A program made the translations under genes and the position numbers. This document shows, piece by piece, positions 26,601-36,436 of a DNA stretch of 64,000 bases (position 1 is the first letter of the stretch; each line of letters begins with the position of its first letter). Source of the stretch: Anarhynchus alexandrinus (Eukaryota; Chordata; Aves; Charadriiformes; Charadriidae); the NCBI GenBank assembly GCA_008711295.1, contig VUYV01000146.1:1821086-1885085 (forward strand). Reading direction: 5' to 3'. The notes below the pieces were generated by a model. The model had not been told where the DNA came from. It searched no databases and saw only the letters and a program-made list of their open reading frames with translations.

Positions 26601-27767
26601 AGCTGAGCAGTTAACCTGTAGCATTCAGTACACCTTGAGTACCATTTTTAAAGGGGTCTTCAAAGGGAAAAATACCTGCTTTGGTCTAAGCTAGATTATT
26701 TTCAGTGTTGTATTACCCCAGTGTTTGAGAGATGATAGCGTTTGGAATTAAGCAGAAGAATCACCAACAAAATAGAGAAACACACTGAAAGCCACAAAAT
26801 TTTCCAGGGCGAGTCCTAACTCTTAGCAACAGTGATGGCAACCATTTAACAACAAAATGTTCAGTAGATTAACTCAACGTAAGCAACTGTAATTGATTTG
26901 CTGAAGCTTTCCTTAGAAGGATATCTACCACTAATTGTTTAAGAGTTGAGAGAGTAAAGGGCAAAGTCACAGCAACTGAACGATAAAGAGACGTCTTGAA
27001 CTGGGTAGAAGATTGCTTTATTACTAAAGATAATTTTATTATGTGTTGATATTATTTGCTTTTGATAACTATTAAATGAGGCAAATTAAACAGGAATGGG
27101 GTTTTTTTTCCAAAGTTAAAAACACAACACTAACTATTCTTGCAGCAAAATCCACCCTCAAATTTATTGGAAACTCTACTATCAAGATCCTGCCTGAGAA
27201 GACAGTCATAGCCTAAGCAATAAAACTATATATACACATGAATTATCATCTGAACATCTTCTAATGCATCCAGTTTAAATTAATGTCTGTGATTTTTTTA
27301 TTCAGGTTTTAAATAACACACGTTCACTTCCTTCTATGTCCAGCACTTTCTGATGCAGTCATGTGAAAAACTTATTTTTTAAAATAATTTTGCACAGAAA
27401 AGGTGACAGCTAACAATAGCTTTGCTGCTATTTTTAACAGCAAAGAGTTAAGGCCTCAAAGAAGAATCCTTTATTAATAAAATTCATAGTTAGATCACAT
27501 TACATCTTTAAATGTGTAATCATCTATTACCAACTACTTTCTATGCTTGCACATTTACATTGTGGCACAAAAAAAAAACCCCAGAAGATTCATTCCTTTG
27601 ATTAAGGATCTCCTTGACTTGAGCATAGCTACTGTCAAGCTCTATTGTCAGCTTCACTTGCCTGGCAAGATGGCAACATGGACATCACCCCTCTTTCCTC
27701 AGATGGAGACAAAAACCTACTAAAAATCACAAGGAACTCAAATCTTCTGACAGTAGTATTTTGATAT

Positions 27768-27979
27768 CAGCAGAGAGATTGTGGAACATTGAAACCACAC
27801 AAACGCATACAAAGAACAAGAGCAGGATAGCCTCAAACACTGAATTGCATTTTCTCTTATTGCCATGATGCAACTGCCTAATTGCTCCACACTGATTTTG
27901 GACACTGAATGTGAACACAGGACTCCCAGTTGGCAATTAACAGCATTAAATCTTTCTTGGATAATTCTTCATTGTTTAC
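27768..27979. repeat. TNS3: Diverged duplicate of intron sequence 28562-28797 (copy A)
   Basis: This stretch aligns with 28562-28797. Both contain cagcagagag, agaacaagagcagga, tgattttggacactg and aattcttcattgtttac, in the same order. Copy B runs directly into the donor of the 28798-28976 exon. Copy A keeps the equivalent donor-like gtttac, giving GTAAAC on the minus strand at 27979-27974. The two are clearly diverged, with several small indels, so the local duplication is old. Confidence 0.75.
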
Positions 27980-28147
27980 TTCTTTTTGATATGATTGAAA
28001 TAGTACTCCTAAATTCTATTTCTCTGACTTGCACATGTCTAAAATCACGAGGTATATGTCCTATTTATAAAGGAATAATCACTGTTTTGTTAGTTGCCTT
28101 CATATACAGTTCAGTTTCAAGTTATTTAAGAAGTAGGGGTATCTTAC

Positions 28148-28231
28148 CGGGACTGGTTCTGTAGAGCTCAGACGGGCTGCTGACCTTTTGGCAGGAGGGA
28201 GTGCGCTGATGGTATAGCGGAGGTGTTTTCA
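28148..28231 (-). CDS. TNS3: Tensin-3 84-nt exon
   Basis: This short exon encodes VKTPPLYHQRTPSCQKVSS and a few more residues, ending in ELYRTSP plus one base. It follows the SPETSY exon exactly as human SPETPYVKTALRHPPFSPP does (recalled), so the assignment is secure despite its size. The acceptor is CTTCTCTCCTAG and the donor is CCCG followed by GTAAGA. It takes two bases and leaves one, so it is symmetric (phase 1-1) and could be skipped without a frameshift. The intron before it is only 95 bp. The next exon must supply two bases; the best candidate is at 11976-12130. Confidence 0.92.
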
Positions 28232-28326
28232 CTAGGAGAGAAGGAAAAGTACAACATGTCTTCAGTAACAGCTAAAATGTTAATAGTGCTATTAAAATAA
28301 ATAAATAAAGACAGACATTTCCTTAC

Positions 28327-28444
28327 CATATGATGTCTCTGGTGACAGGGGAAAAGCTGGTGTAGATGGGACAGCTTCATTTCCATTTTTTGTTGGGGAG
28401 AAGATTCCCCCATCGATTTCATCTTCGTAACACACAACAGACAT
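28327..28444 (-). CDS. TNS3: Tensin-3 exon with the STPAFPLSPET segment
   Basis: This 118-nt exon encodes 39 codons plus one base. The peptide includes DEIDGGIFSPTKNG and STPAFPLSPETSY, which match a human tensin-3 linker segment (IDGRILS and STPAFPVSPETPY, recalled). The acceptor is CTTTCTAG and the donor is CATATG followed by GTAAGG. It starts in phase 0, as the previous exon requires, and ends with one leftover G. The preceding intron is 353 bp. The Ser-Pro and Thr-Pro pairs are typical proline-directed phosphorylation sites of tensin linkers (inference). No start codon is implied: the first codon happens to be ATG but sits directly at the acceptor. Confidence 0.93.
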
Positions 28445-28561
28445 CTAGAAAGGGCATAAAAAAGCAAAATTACAGTGTGAAAATTCCCACTTAACCCTAC
28501 AATACAGTGGGGCATTTTTCATCAGATTATAGAAGGTTTCATATAATCTGATCCACTGTTC

Positions 28562-28797
28562 CAGCAGAGAGATCTTGGAACACTGAAAACATGCAAGCAC
28601 ATAGGGAGAACAAGAGCAGGACATCATTAAACACTAAATTGTATTTCTGAGATAACTACAGTCATTTGTTGTTCTTACTGCTACGATACAACTGCCCAAT
28701 TGCTTCACATTGATTTTGGACACTGGACACAAACATGGGACTCCCTATTGGCCATTCACTTCAATAAATATTTCTTGAAAAATTCTTCATTGTTTAC
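28562..28797. repeat. TNS3: Diverged duplicate of 27768-27979 (copy B, intron after the RKLS exon)
   Basis: This is the counterpart of 27768-27979, about 800 bp away in direct orientation. It forms most of the 353-bp intron between the 28798-28976 and 28327-28444 exons. One boundary coincides with the exon's splice donor, so the original duplication probably included exon sequence. Confidence 0.75.
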
Positions 28798-28976
28798 CTC
28801 CTTGGTCTCCCCTACAGGAATCGGTGATCCTGGATTTACAGCCTGGTCAGTAGCAGGAGACTTGATCCATCCACACCTGTTATACGATGGCTGCCCAGGG
28901 ACATTATTGTCGTACTGCCCGACACTTAACTTTCTGATCCTTCCCCCTGTTGCATCACTATCTTGCGTACCTGTTG
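28798..28976 (-). CDS. TNS3: Tensin-3 exon with the RKLSVGQYDN segment
   Basis: This 179-nt exon encodes about 59 residues of the tensin-3 linker. The segment GGRIRKLSVGQYDNN, followed by a Cys-Gly-Trp stretch and ending VGETKE, matches the corresponding part of human tensin-3 as I recall it (RKLSLGQYDND and DVKE). The acceptor is CTATTTGTTTTCAG and the donor is GAG followed by GTAAAC. It starts with two bases that complete the codon left by the 53509-54762 exon, giving an Ala that fits the family alignment. It ends on a complete codon. The serine in RKLS is a plausible basic-directed kinase site (inference). The 24.5-kb intron before it holds most of the mobile elements in the window. Confidence 0.94.
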
Positions 28977-31900
28977 CTGAAAACAAATAGGTAAAGTGAT
29001 TAATAAACTTTTTTTTTTTCCAGTTAGTGTGTTCACCGATTCTGTTCAAGTCTGCTCATGAAATAACTGGTTTCATAACTGCTTTACAAAACCACACACG
29101 TGGGGAAAAAAAAAAAATCAGTTGTAGTTAGCATTGCTGACACAAGTTGGAATATACTTGCAGTACACCTGGTTCCAGAGTAGTGAAGCTGCATGCTTCT
29201 GCTGACGCTCATTTTTGGAAGATTACAGCCAGTGCCACCGGTAGAGCCTGCCAGCAGGGGCCGCTACGGGCAGCCAACCTCTCTTCATCCCTAACACACA
29301 GCAGCTCTCAACAGCAAAAGCACTGCTGCTTTCCAGGACTGCGTTTTCCCCGAAAAAACAGTTTCGTTTTAGCTAACACGGACCCTGGCCCTTATAAACC
29401 CAGCTCACTGTACTGTGTTTTTGTGAAACACATGGCAATCACAATCACAAAAAATAGATATCAGATACACAAGAGGAGCTGTAACCTTTTGGAGTCTGAG
29501 GAATGGAGCACAAGAGTAAGCTGAGCAAGCAGAACAATCCAGGATATTCAAGGGCATAAAGCAGTATTTATTTCCAAAGTCACTATTAAGAGAGTGCCAT
29601 TAGATACAGGTTTACAATTAGCAGGACTTTATACTTAGTCATCCACTCCCACCAACAGGCACTTTCAGAATATTGCTGCAGCAACTGCTTTTTCCACCCT
29701 TCATAAGAGTAAGTCAACAATAATGATCCCACAGTAGTCCTTACTGTGTAGTTACGGGACAGTACCAAAATAACCATATGTGTAGCAACTTTTCAGATAC
29801 TTCTCTGAGAGTTTTTATTGTCTATATATTCAAAAAGATCTTTGAGAATTAGTTAGTTCTCTTAAAAGAGCTGAGGATTACTAAAAGAACTTATTTTCAT
29901 TGCTCTGTGTCATTTAAACTCTCACAATCATTTCCAACTGTAAGTATGTGTTGATTAAGCGCATATACACACCCTGATCATGGAGGCATAACAGTAGCAG
30001 TCCAAAGCATGCTATTTATCTAAACCACCAGGAGGGCTGAAGCAGCCACTTTGGTAAGAGAAAGACAATAGTGTACACGTTCCACACACCCCCATTTCCT
30101 AATCTGAAGTAGCTGACAGAAGCCAAATTGTAAAATCTGGCATGCAGCAGAAATGCCTGTATTAGAGACATTCTGCTATATAATCAAGGTGAAATTATAG
30201 ACCACAACTAGATTTCTGTATAGGAGAACAGTTTTAATTCAAGATTAAAATATAGACAGGGATTTCAGACTAAAATCCATGGTACTTATGTGGTTCTGCA
30301 TTGAGATACTTACGTATCAACCTGAATAACTTGCTGGCAAGTAGTGGCTTATCCTAAAAACTGTGAGTAAACCAGATGCATCAAACAAGACCTTTGATGC
30401 CAGAAAAGGACATGAAATCACAAATATCTTCCAAACTTCTTAAGTAATGCTAAAAAGTCATGAAGATTTCTACTGCAATTGAAGACAGTTAAGAATGTAA
30501 ACAGACTTCATACTACTCCAGAATTTATCAAGTTTTTGCATTGGAATTATTTTTTGTATTTGTCATTTTTGTAAAGAAAAATGAGTGGGAATCACTGTGC
30601 AGAATCTCAGAATTTGAAGAAACCATCTAAGACCAGGCCTCCCAGTCCCATCGCTCCTCCGCAGGAGGCAATGGGAGCCAGGAATGGCACATAAGAATTT
30701 CACTCCACTTGTAGCCAAGTTATTAATGTACAGGCAGTTTCTTTCTGAATGTGCCTCTCCTACTTAACACAGTCACATAGACTACTTTATGACACTGAAT
30801 ATCTACCTTTTTGATGGGTAAAAACAGACCTTAAAATTTAGCACAGATTCTACTTGTCACGCTAATGAGGGCTTCATCATCAATAATATTAATACATTCA
30901 TGTCATTAGCATTCATACACTCATGAAGCTTGTAATTTCTATGAAGTTAATATAGTCCTCAGCTGCAAACAGGTATCTCAGAGAAACTGGACATTTTCCT
31001 TAAATAGACTGGAAGTACTTTACGTATCAAATTCCCAGCAGATGCTGGACAACAGAGGGGAGAAGTTGAGCTGTTACACTGCAATAAAGCTTAAAGCAAA
31101 TAACTTGAATCTAGCATATTAAAATTAAGCAAAGTCGTCAGCAAAAAATCACTTTTACTTAGTTTATTAGTTTTGCGAATCTAGTTCAAAGCTGCCTCAC
31201 TTAATGTAACATATGTTTCGAGTTATTAATTTAAAAGGCATCTTTTACAGTGTAAGATGTCAGGAGCCAAGACTTCCTAGAAGTCACATAATTCGTTTTT
31301 GTTCCTGTAGTTTAACTTAAAGTTTTGGTAGAGCTTCATAAACATCCCAGGAGCAAATATTTATTTATTTGAAAGCATTTTGTATACTCCAATTTCTCTC
31401 TTTCCCCTTGTGAACTACAAAAATAATTTTGTTTTCCCTGAAGAACTAATAACAACATTCCAACAGATTGGCATCAGAACAGCATCAGGCATTTATCTTG
31501 TCAGATGGTTATCACCATGCCAATGCTACAGCTAACAGAAGCACATCCAGTGGTTAAAGGTTAATCTTTGTTTGGTTTCTTTAGCTGCTTAGCTTTCCTG
31601 GAGTACTATGGAGAAGTATTTATAACTATAAGAAAGAAAACAACAGTAAGCTAAAAATCTTGTCTGCAGCGGCATGTCAGTAACAATGCTCAATCTCATA
31701 TATTAGCAGTTGTCCCGGCTAAACTTCAAAAACTATTATGTTAACTCTTTAGGTATTACACATTTGTATTTATTGAGTGCATGAGTCACACTATTAAAAA
31801 GGTCCACATTTACTTTCAGTTGCCACAAAAACTAGTAAGAAGATGCTTATGTGCTTCCACTTGATTCATAGGGCTTCTGGGCCAGCCTCAAAACCAGCTT

Positions 31901-32584
31901 TATGTGAGAGCAAGCACAGCATACGTGTTAAGACTGGGAAGAACCTTTCTTGTGGAGGTGGAAAAACAAGCTGGACTGATAGCCCTCCTGCCCATTATGG
32001 AAGTCCTTATCATTTGTGAAACAGAACTACTAGTCTTTTCCAAAGCCCAGCATAGCCCATCTAAGACCTTCACTTAACTTCCACCTAGTTTGTATCCCAG
32101 CCAACTGTGTAAATTACAGTCAAACTGGAAACCCCTTACAAAAGATAATTATAAAACAAAGTTCATAAAAACTTTCAGCATCTTGTTGTTTACCTGTCTA
32201 CAAGGGGCTCTAAATCACATTATGACTTTGCGCATGAAGAGGTGTAGTCACCTTTAAAGATTTGAATATTACCTTTAGGCCACTCAACTGCCCTTCTATT
32301 CCTCTGCATTGTTTTTCTTGGTGGAGGTTTTTTTTTTGCTTTTTTTCTGCTAGAAATAAACTTATTCAAACTGGTTTGAGGGCAGGAAAAAACATTATGA
32401 TACATTGAATCACAACAGGAGAAAAATGTTTTAAAGTCTCTACATTCACATGCTATCCTGGTTACCACTACAAATAAGAAAAAACACATATTTAGAGGTT
32501 ATTTATCCCTTGAATAACCTGCAGGCTCCATAACGTACTTCAGATTATCAAATAATAGTTATTTGCCCTCCTGTAGTATTAAGG
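28977..32584 (-). other. TNS3 24.5-kb intron, 3' part in transcript direction
   Basis: Includes the GC-richer patch with the CTCF-like motif. A degenerate CR1-like tail may lie near 30601-30680 but is too decayed to call. Otherwise unique. Confidence 0.55.
29248..29267 (+). promoter_or_regulatory. CTCF-like motif
   Basis: The sequence ctgccagcaggggccgctac is close to the CTCF core CCAGCAGGGGGCGC, with one mismatch in the G run. It lies in a locally GC-richer stretch (about 29150-29400), 270 bp upstream of the 28798-28976 exon in transcript direction. This is a motif match by eye only. Confidence 0.4.
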
Positions 32585-34345
32585 AATCAGAAGAGAACAG
32601 AACAGAAGAGAACATAACATTCAAGTTGGAAGGGACCTACTATGATCATCTGGTCCAACTGCCTGACCACTTCAGGGCTGACCAAAAGCTAAAGCATATT
32701 ATTAAGGGCATTGTCCAAATGCCTCTTAAACACTGACAAGCATGACGCATCGACCACCTCTCTAGGAAGCCTGTTCCACTGTTTGACCACACTCTCAGTA
32801 AAAAAGTGCTTCCTAATGTCAAGTCGCAACTTTGAGCCATTCCCATGCGTCCTGGCACTGCATCCCAGGCAGAAGAGATCAGCACCTCCCTCTCCACTTC
32901 CCCTCCTCAGCAAGCTGTAGAGAGCAATGAGGTCGCACCTCAGCCTCCTTCTCTCCAAACTAGACAACTACAAAGTCCTTGACTGCTCCTCATAGCACAT
33001 TCCTTCCCAGCCTTTCACCAGCTTTGTTGCCTGCCTCTGGACACATTCAAGGATCTTAACATCCTTCTTAAATGGTGGTGCCCAGAACCGTACACAATAC
33101 TCAAGGTGAGGTCACACCAACACTGAATACAGTGGGATAATCACCTCTTTGGACTGTCTGGTTATGCTGTGCTTGATGAACCCCAGGATGCCATTTTCCC
33201 TCTTGGTTGCCAGGGCACACTGCTGACTCCTGTTGAGCCTGCTGTCAATCAGCACACCCAGACCCCTTTGGCAGGGCTGCTCTCCAGCCACTCCTCTCCC
33301 AATTTATACTTTTGCCTGGCGTTACTCCATCCCAGGTGCAGAATCCGGCATTTAGACTTGTTAAATTTCATCCCATTAATCATTGCCCAGTGCTCCAGCC
33401 TATGTAGATTCCTCTGCAAGGCATCTGGTCCCTGAAGAGAGTCAACAGCACCTCCCGGTTTGGTATCATCAGCAAACTTGCTAACGGTGCAACTCAACTC
33501 CTGCATCCAGATCGCTGATCAACATATTGAATGGAACTGGGCCTGGCATTAAACCCTTAGGAACACCGTTAGTGACTGATCGCCAGCCAGGTGTAGCCCC
33601 ATTCACTACAACCCTTTGAGCCCTGCCATTCAGCCAGTTCTTCACTCAATGCACCGTGAACCTGCTCATCCCACAGTTGGACAACTTGTCCAGAAGGATG
33701 CTGGGAGGGACAGTATCAAAAGCCTTTCTAAAATCCAGAAAAATGCCATCCACTGCCTTCCCTTCATCCACCGCTCAGGTGACCTGATCATAGCAGGACA
33801 GCAAATTAGTTAGACAGGCCTTTCCCTCTGTGAACCCGTGTTGACTGTGCCTGATGAGTGCACTATTCTTTAAGTGCCTTTCAACAGTACCCACTATAAT
33901 CTTCTCCATAATTTTTCCAGGAACTGAGGTTAGACCTAACAGGCCTGTGGTTCCCTGCGTCTTCCCTCACACCCTTCTTGTAAATTGGAATACCACTGGC
34001 TAGCTTCCAGTCAGCAGGGATGTCCCCAGACTCCCAAGACTTTTGGTAGATGGTTGAGAGGGGTCCTGCTGTAACATCCATTAGCTCCTTCAGGACTCTG
34101 CGATTAATCCCATCAGGGTCCATGGACTTGTGAACATTCAGCTGATATAGCTGGTGCCTTACAGTTTCAATGTCCGCAAATGGAAAGTCTCTGTTCCCAC
34201 AGTCGTGGTCCTCCAACTCAGAGGACCGGGCAGCCCAACGTCTGTCAGTATTACTAAAGACTGAGGCAAAAAAAGCATTGAATGCCTCTGCTTTTTCTTC
34301 ATCCCTATTAGTCAGGTGACCATCTTCAACAAGTATTGGTCCAAT
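32585..34345 (-). mobile_element. CR1 LINE, 5'-truncated, minus strand
   Basis: The 3' end is at about 32585-32660 (reverse complement of a ttggaccagatgatc-type tail). Going up-coordinate on the minus strand, the ORF2 parts are SSLERRRLRCDLIALYSLL, then [19 protein letters not shown] with the FADD catalytic motif, then [11 protein letters not shown]. The RT start is at 33881-34216 (VHKSMDPDGINRRVLKELMD). Multiple frameshifts are present. It belongs to the same subfamily as the 45.4-kb fragment. Confidence 0.93.
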
Positions 34346-35573
34346 GAGGGACTTGGACTATTACGCACACTTCTGTAAATGAGATTAAGGACTTAATTTA
34401 TAGGGACCCAGTTTACATTTACAAAACTCTATGGTTTTCTGGTTAAGAAATGCGTCTAAGTGGTATTTCAAAATAATCTGTACATTTCAGGCTAAAAATA
34501 CCATTACACTAATTTGAAATTCCAAAAGGTAAAACTAACTTTTTGTTTATCCTTACAACCTAAAAGGCACGGGGGCTAAGGAGGATGTAAAGAGGAAAAG
34601 GTGATTGCAGAAACCTTATGGTAAGTGATAAAAATCTTTTTTTATGGCTGTCTCCACAGAATAAACAAACAGTTAACATTAAGCAAAGAAAAAAAAAAGT
34701 AGGAAACTCCCTTATACTCCTATTCCATCACAAACAAAACAATCACAAACCAGGTTTTTACAGTTTAGATAACTCTCCTTGATTTGTAGTGGCAACTCAA
34801 CTAGTCAAATGTCGTTACATTTACAGTCTCAAGAAAGCAAAGATGTGTTGGGTCCCCATTTTTCCCAGATTCCTATCTTTTTTAACTTCTTCTTTAGCAC
34901 CACTCACCCTATTCATTGCACAACCAGAAGTCGCTCTTCACAACAGAAATACCATTGATAATATAGTCAAAATAATAGCACTCAAAAGATAATACTAGTC
35001 AGAAATATCTTAAAAATATTAATTGTAATTTCAGAAATTCAATCTTCTAACAGGACTGAAGACACTGAGCTTCAGAACATGAAATAATACTGATGTGAAA
35101 AAACACGACCTGAACACAATGTTTTAGAAGCTCAGCCAACTCCTTTGTTTTAAAGCATTTATTTTAGATGCAGTTACTGACAGATAATGATCCAAACAGT
35201 CTTCCTTTTCAACAAAAATTTATACATCATACTGCAGCTAGTTTGAAAGGTCACTAGAACGCCCATTATTGCTACCAATCCTAAAACAAAAAGCCTTACT
35301 GTTTTGGAGTATGAGCTCCACCAAACCCAACTGAGGCAAATGATAACTTCAACAAGTTTTAGATCAACCCTAAAAAACATGATTATTTTTTCTAAGACAA
35401 TTTAAAACCTCTGAAGTGGTCTAAGAACAAATAATAACATTGTATTACACTTCTCCAAATTGTTTAAGATTTTTTTTTTCTGTTAACTTTCCTTGTCAAA
35501 TAATCAGCTAGCAAAATTATTCAGCACTAGAAGTAATATTCATCTGACCCTTCACATTATTTGCTTTCGGATG
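34346..35573 (-). other. Intron between a CR1 and the solo LTR, nothing recognised
   Basis: AT-rich unique sequence with short homopolymers only. Confidence 0.6.
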
Positions 35574-35744
35574 TGTCCTGGTTTAACCCCAGCCAGCAAC
35601 TAGGACCATGCAGATGCTTGCTCGCTCCCCTCCCCCCTAGTAGGGTAGGGAGAAGAGGGAGAAAGGGGGGGGGAGAACCCAAAACTCATGGGTTGAGGTA
35701 AAGACAGTTTAATAGAACAGTAACAAGGAAAATAATAAGAGGCA

Positions 35745-35778
<34 letters not shown>

Positions 35779-36126
35779 GTAACAACAACGGTAAAAGAAT
35801 ATACAAAACAAAGTGATACAACACAAGTCACTCTCACCACCCAATGATCAGTTGCCCAGCCCGTCCCAAGCAGTGATCGCAGATTCCTGCTCCCTGCCCC
35901 CCCCAATTTATATACTGTATGGTATGTAATATTCCTTTGGCCATCTTGTCCTGTCTGTGCTCCCTCTCAGCTTCTATGGGAAGCTGAAAAAGTCCTTGAC
36001 TAACGTAAACATCAGTTAGAGCAACAACTAAAACAATATGCCTTATCAGCATTATTCTCATACTAAATCCAAAACACAAGAGCTACTAGAAAGAAAATTA
36101 ACTATATCCCAGCTGAAACCAGGACA
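35574..36126 (-). mobile_element. Solo LTR of an avian ERVL-type retrovirus, minus strand
   Basis: The 553-bp element starts TGTCCTGGTTTAA and ends TGAAACCAGGACA, the usual TG...CA inverted ends. It is flanked by a perfect 5-bp direct repeat, GGATG (35569-35573 and 36127-36131). On the minus strand it has a TATA box (TATATAAA, about 35903-35915), an ATTAAA poly(A) signal (about 35708-35715), an ATT-triplet tract and a G/C-rich end. These are features I recognise from a common avian LTR family. No internal viral genes are present, so this is a product of LTR-LTR recombination. A 5-bp duplication fits class III (ERVL). Confidence 0.9.
35745..35778. repeat. (AAT)n tract inside the solo LTR
   Basis: About 11 AAT units followed by aacaacaac. 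The position within the LTR matches the ATT tract usual for this LTR family. Confidence 0.9.
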
Positions 36127-36131
36127 GGATG

Positions 36132-36436
36132 GAAATTCACTGATGTATTGTCTATTACAAGGAAAGAAGAAACAAGTCACAACCATGTAAATGGTGAGTA
36201 GCAGGAACTTCTGCGCAATCAGTGATCTATGCATAACCTCCGCTCCACAAGTGAAACAAGAAACTTATCCAAAGTCTCTCTGAGTTTTCAGAAGCTACAA
36301 TTATGATCTCTGCATTCCATACAGTGTCTCTCTCCATGAAGTCTCTTCACAGTATCAAAACTCATTCAATGGGCATCAGAGCATCAGGAGCTATCCCTAC
36401 ACAACATCCTCAGGGACTTCCATCCCCATATACTGT
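36132..36436 (-). other. Intron between the solo LTR and the ERVL remnant
   Basis: About 300 bp of unique sequence separating two independent LTR-element insertions. Nothing else was seen. Confidence 0.6.

Larger units (their letters stand above)
21006..27767 (-). other. TNS3 16-kb intron, unique part
   Basis: Mostly AT-rich. It holds the AC and A/C-rich tracts noted separately and poly-A/T runs. No coding segment or named element was recognised. Confidence 0.6.

Noticed and set aside
29147..29524. 125-codon plus-strand frame upstream of the TNS3 exon cluster
   Set aside because: No recognisable protein; it lies in intron on the antisense strand, and the local GC content explains its length.
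35600..35906. Minus-strand frames with Leu or Ile runs
   Set aside because: These are translations of the AAT triplet tract inside the solo LTR.
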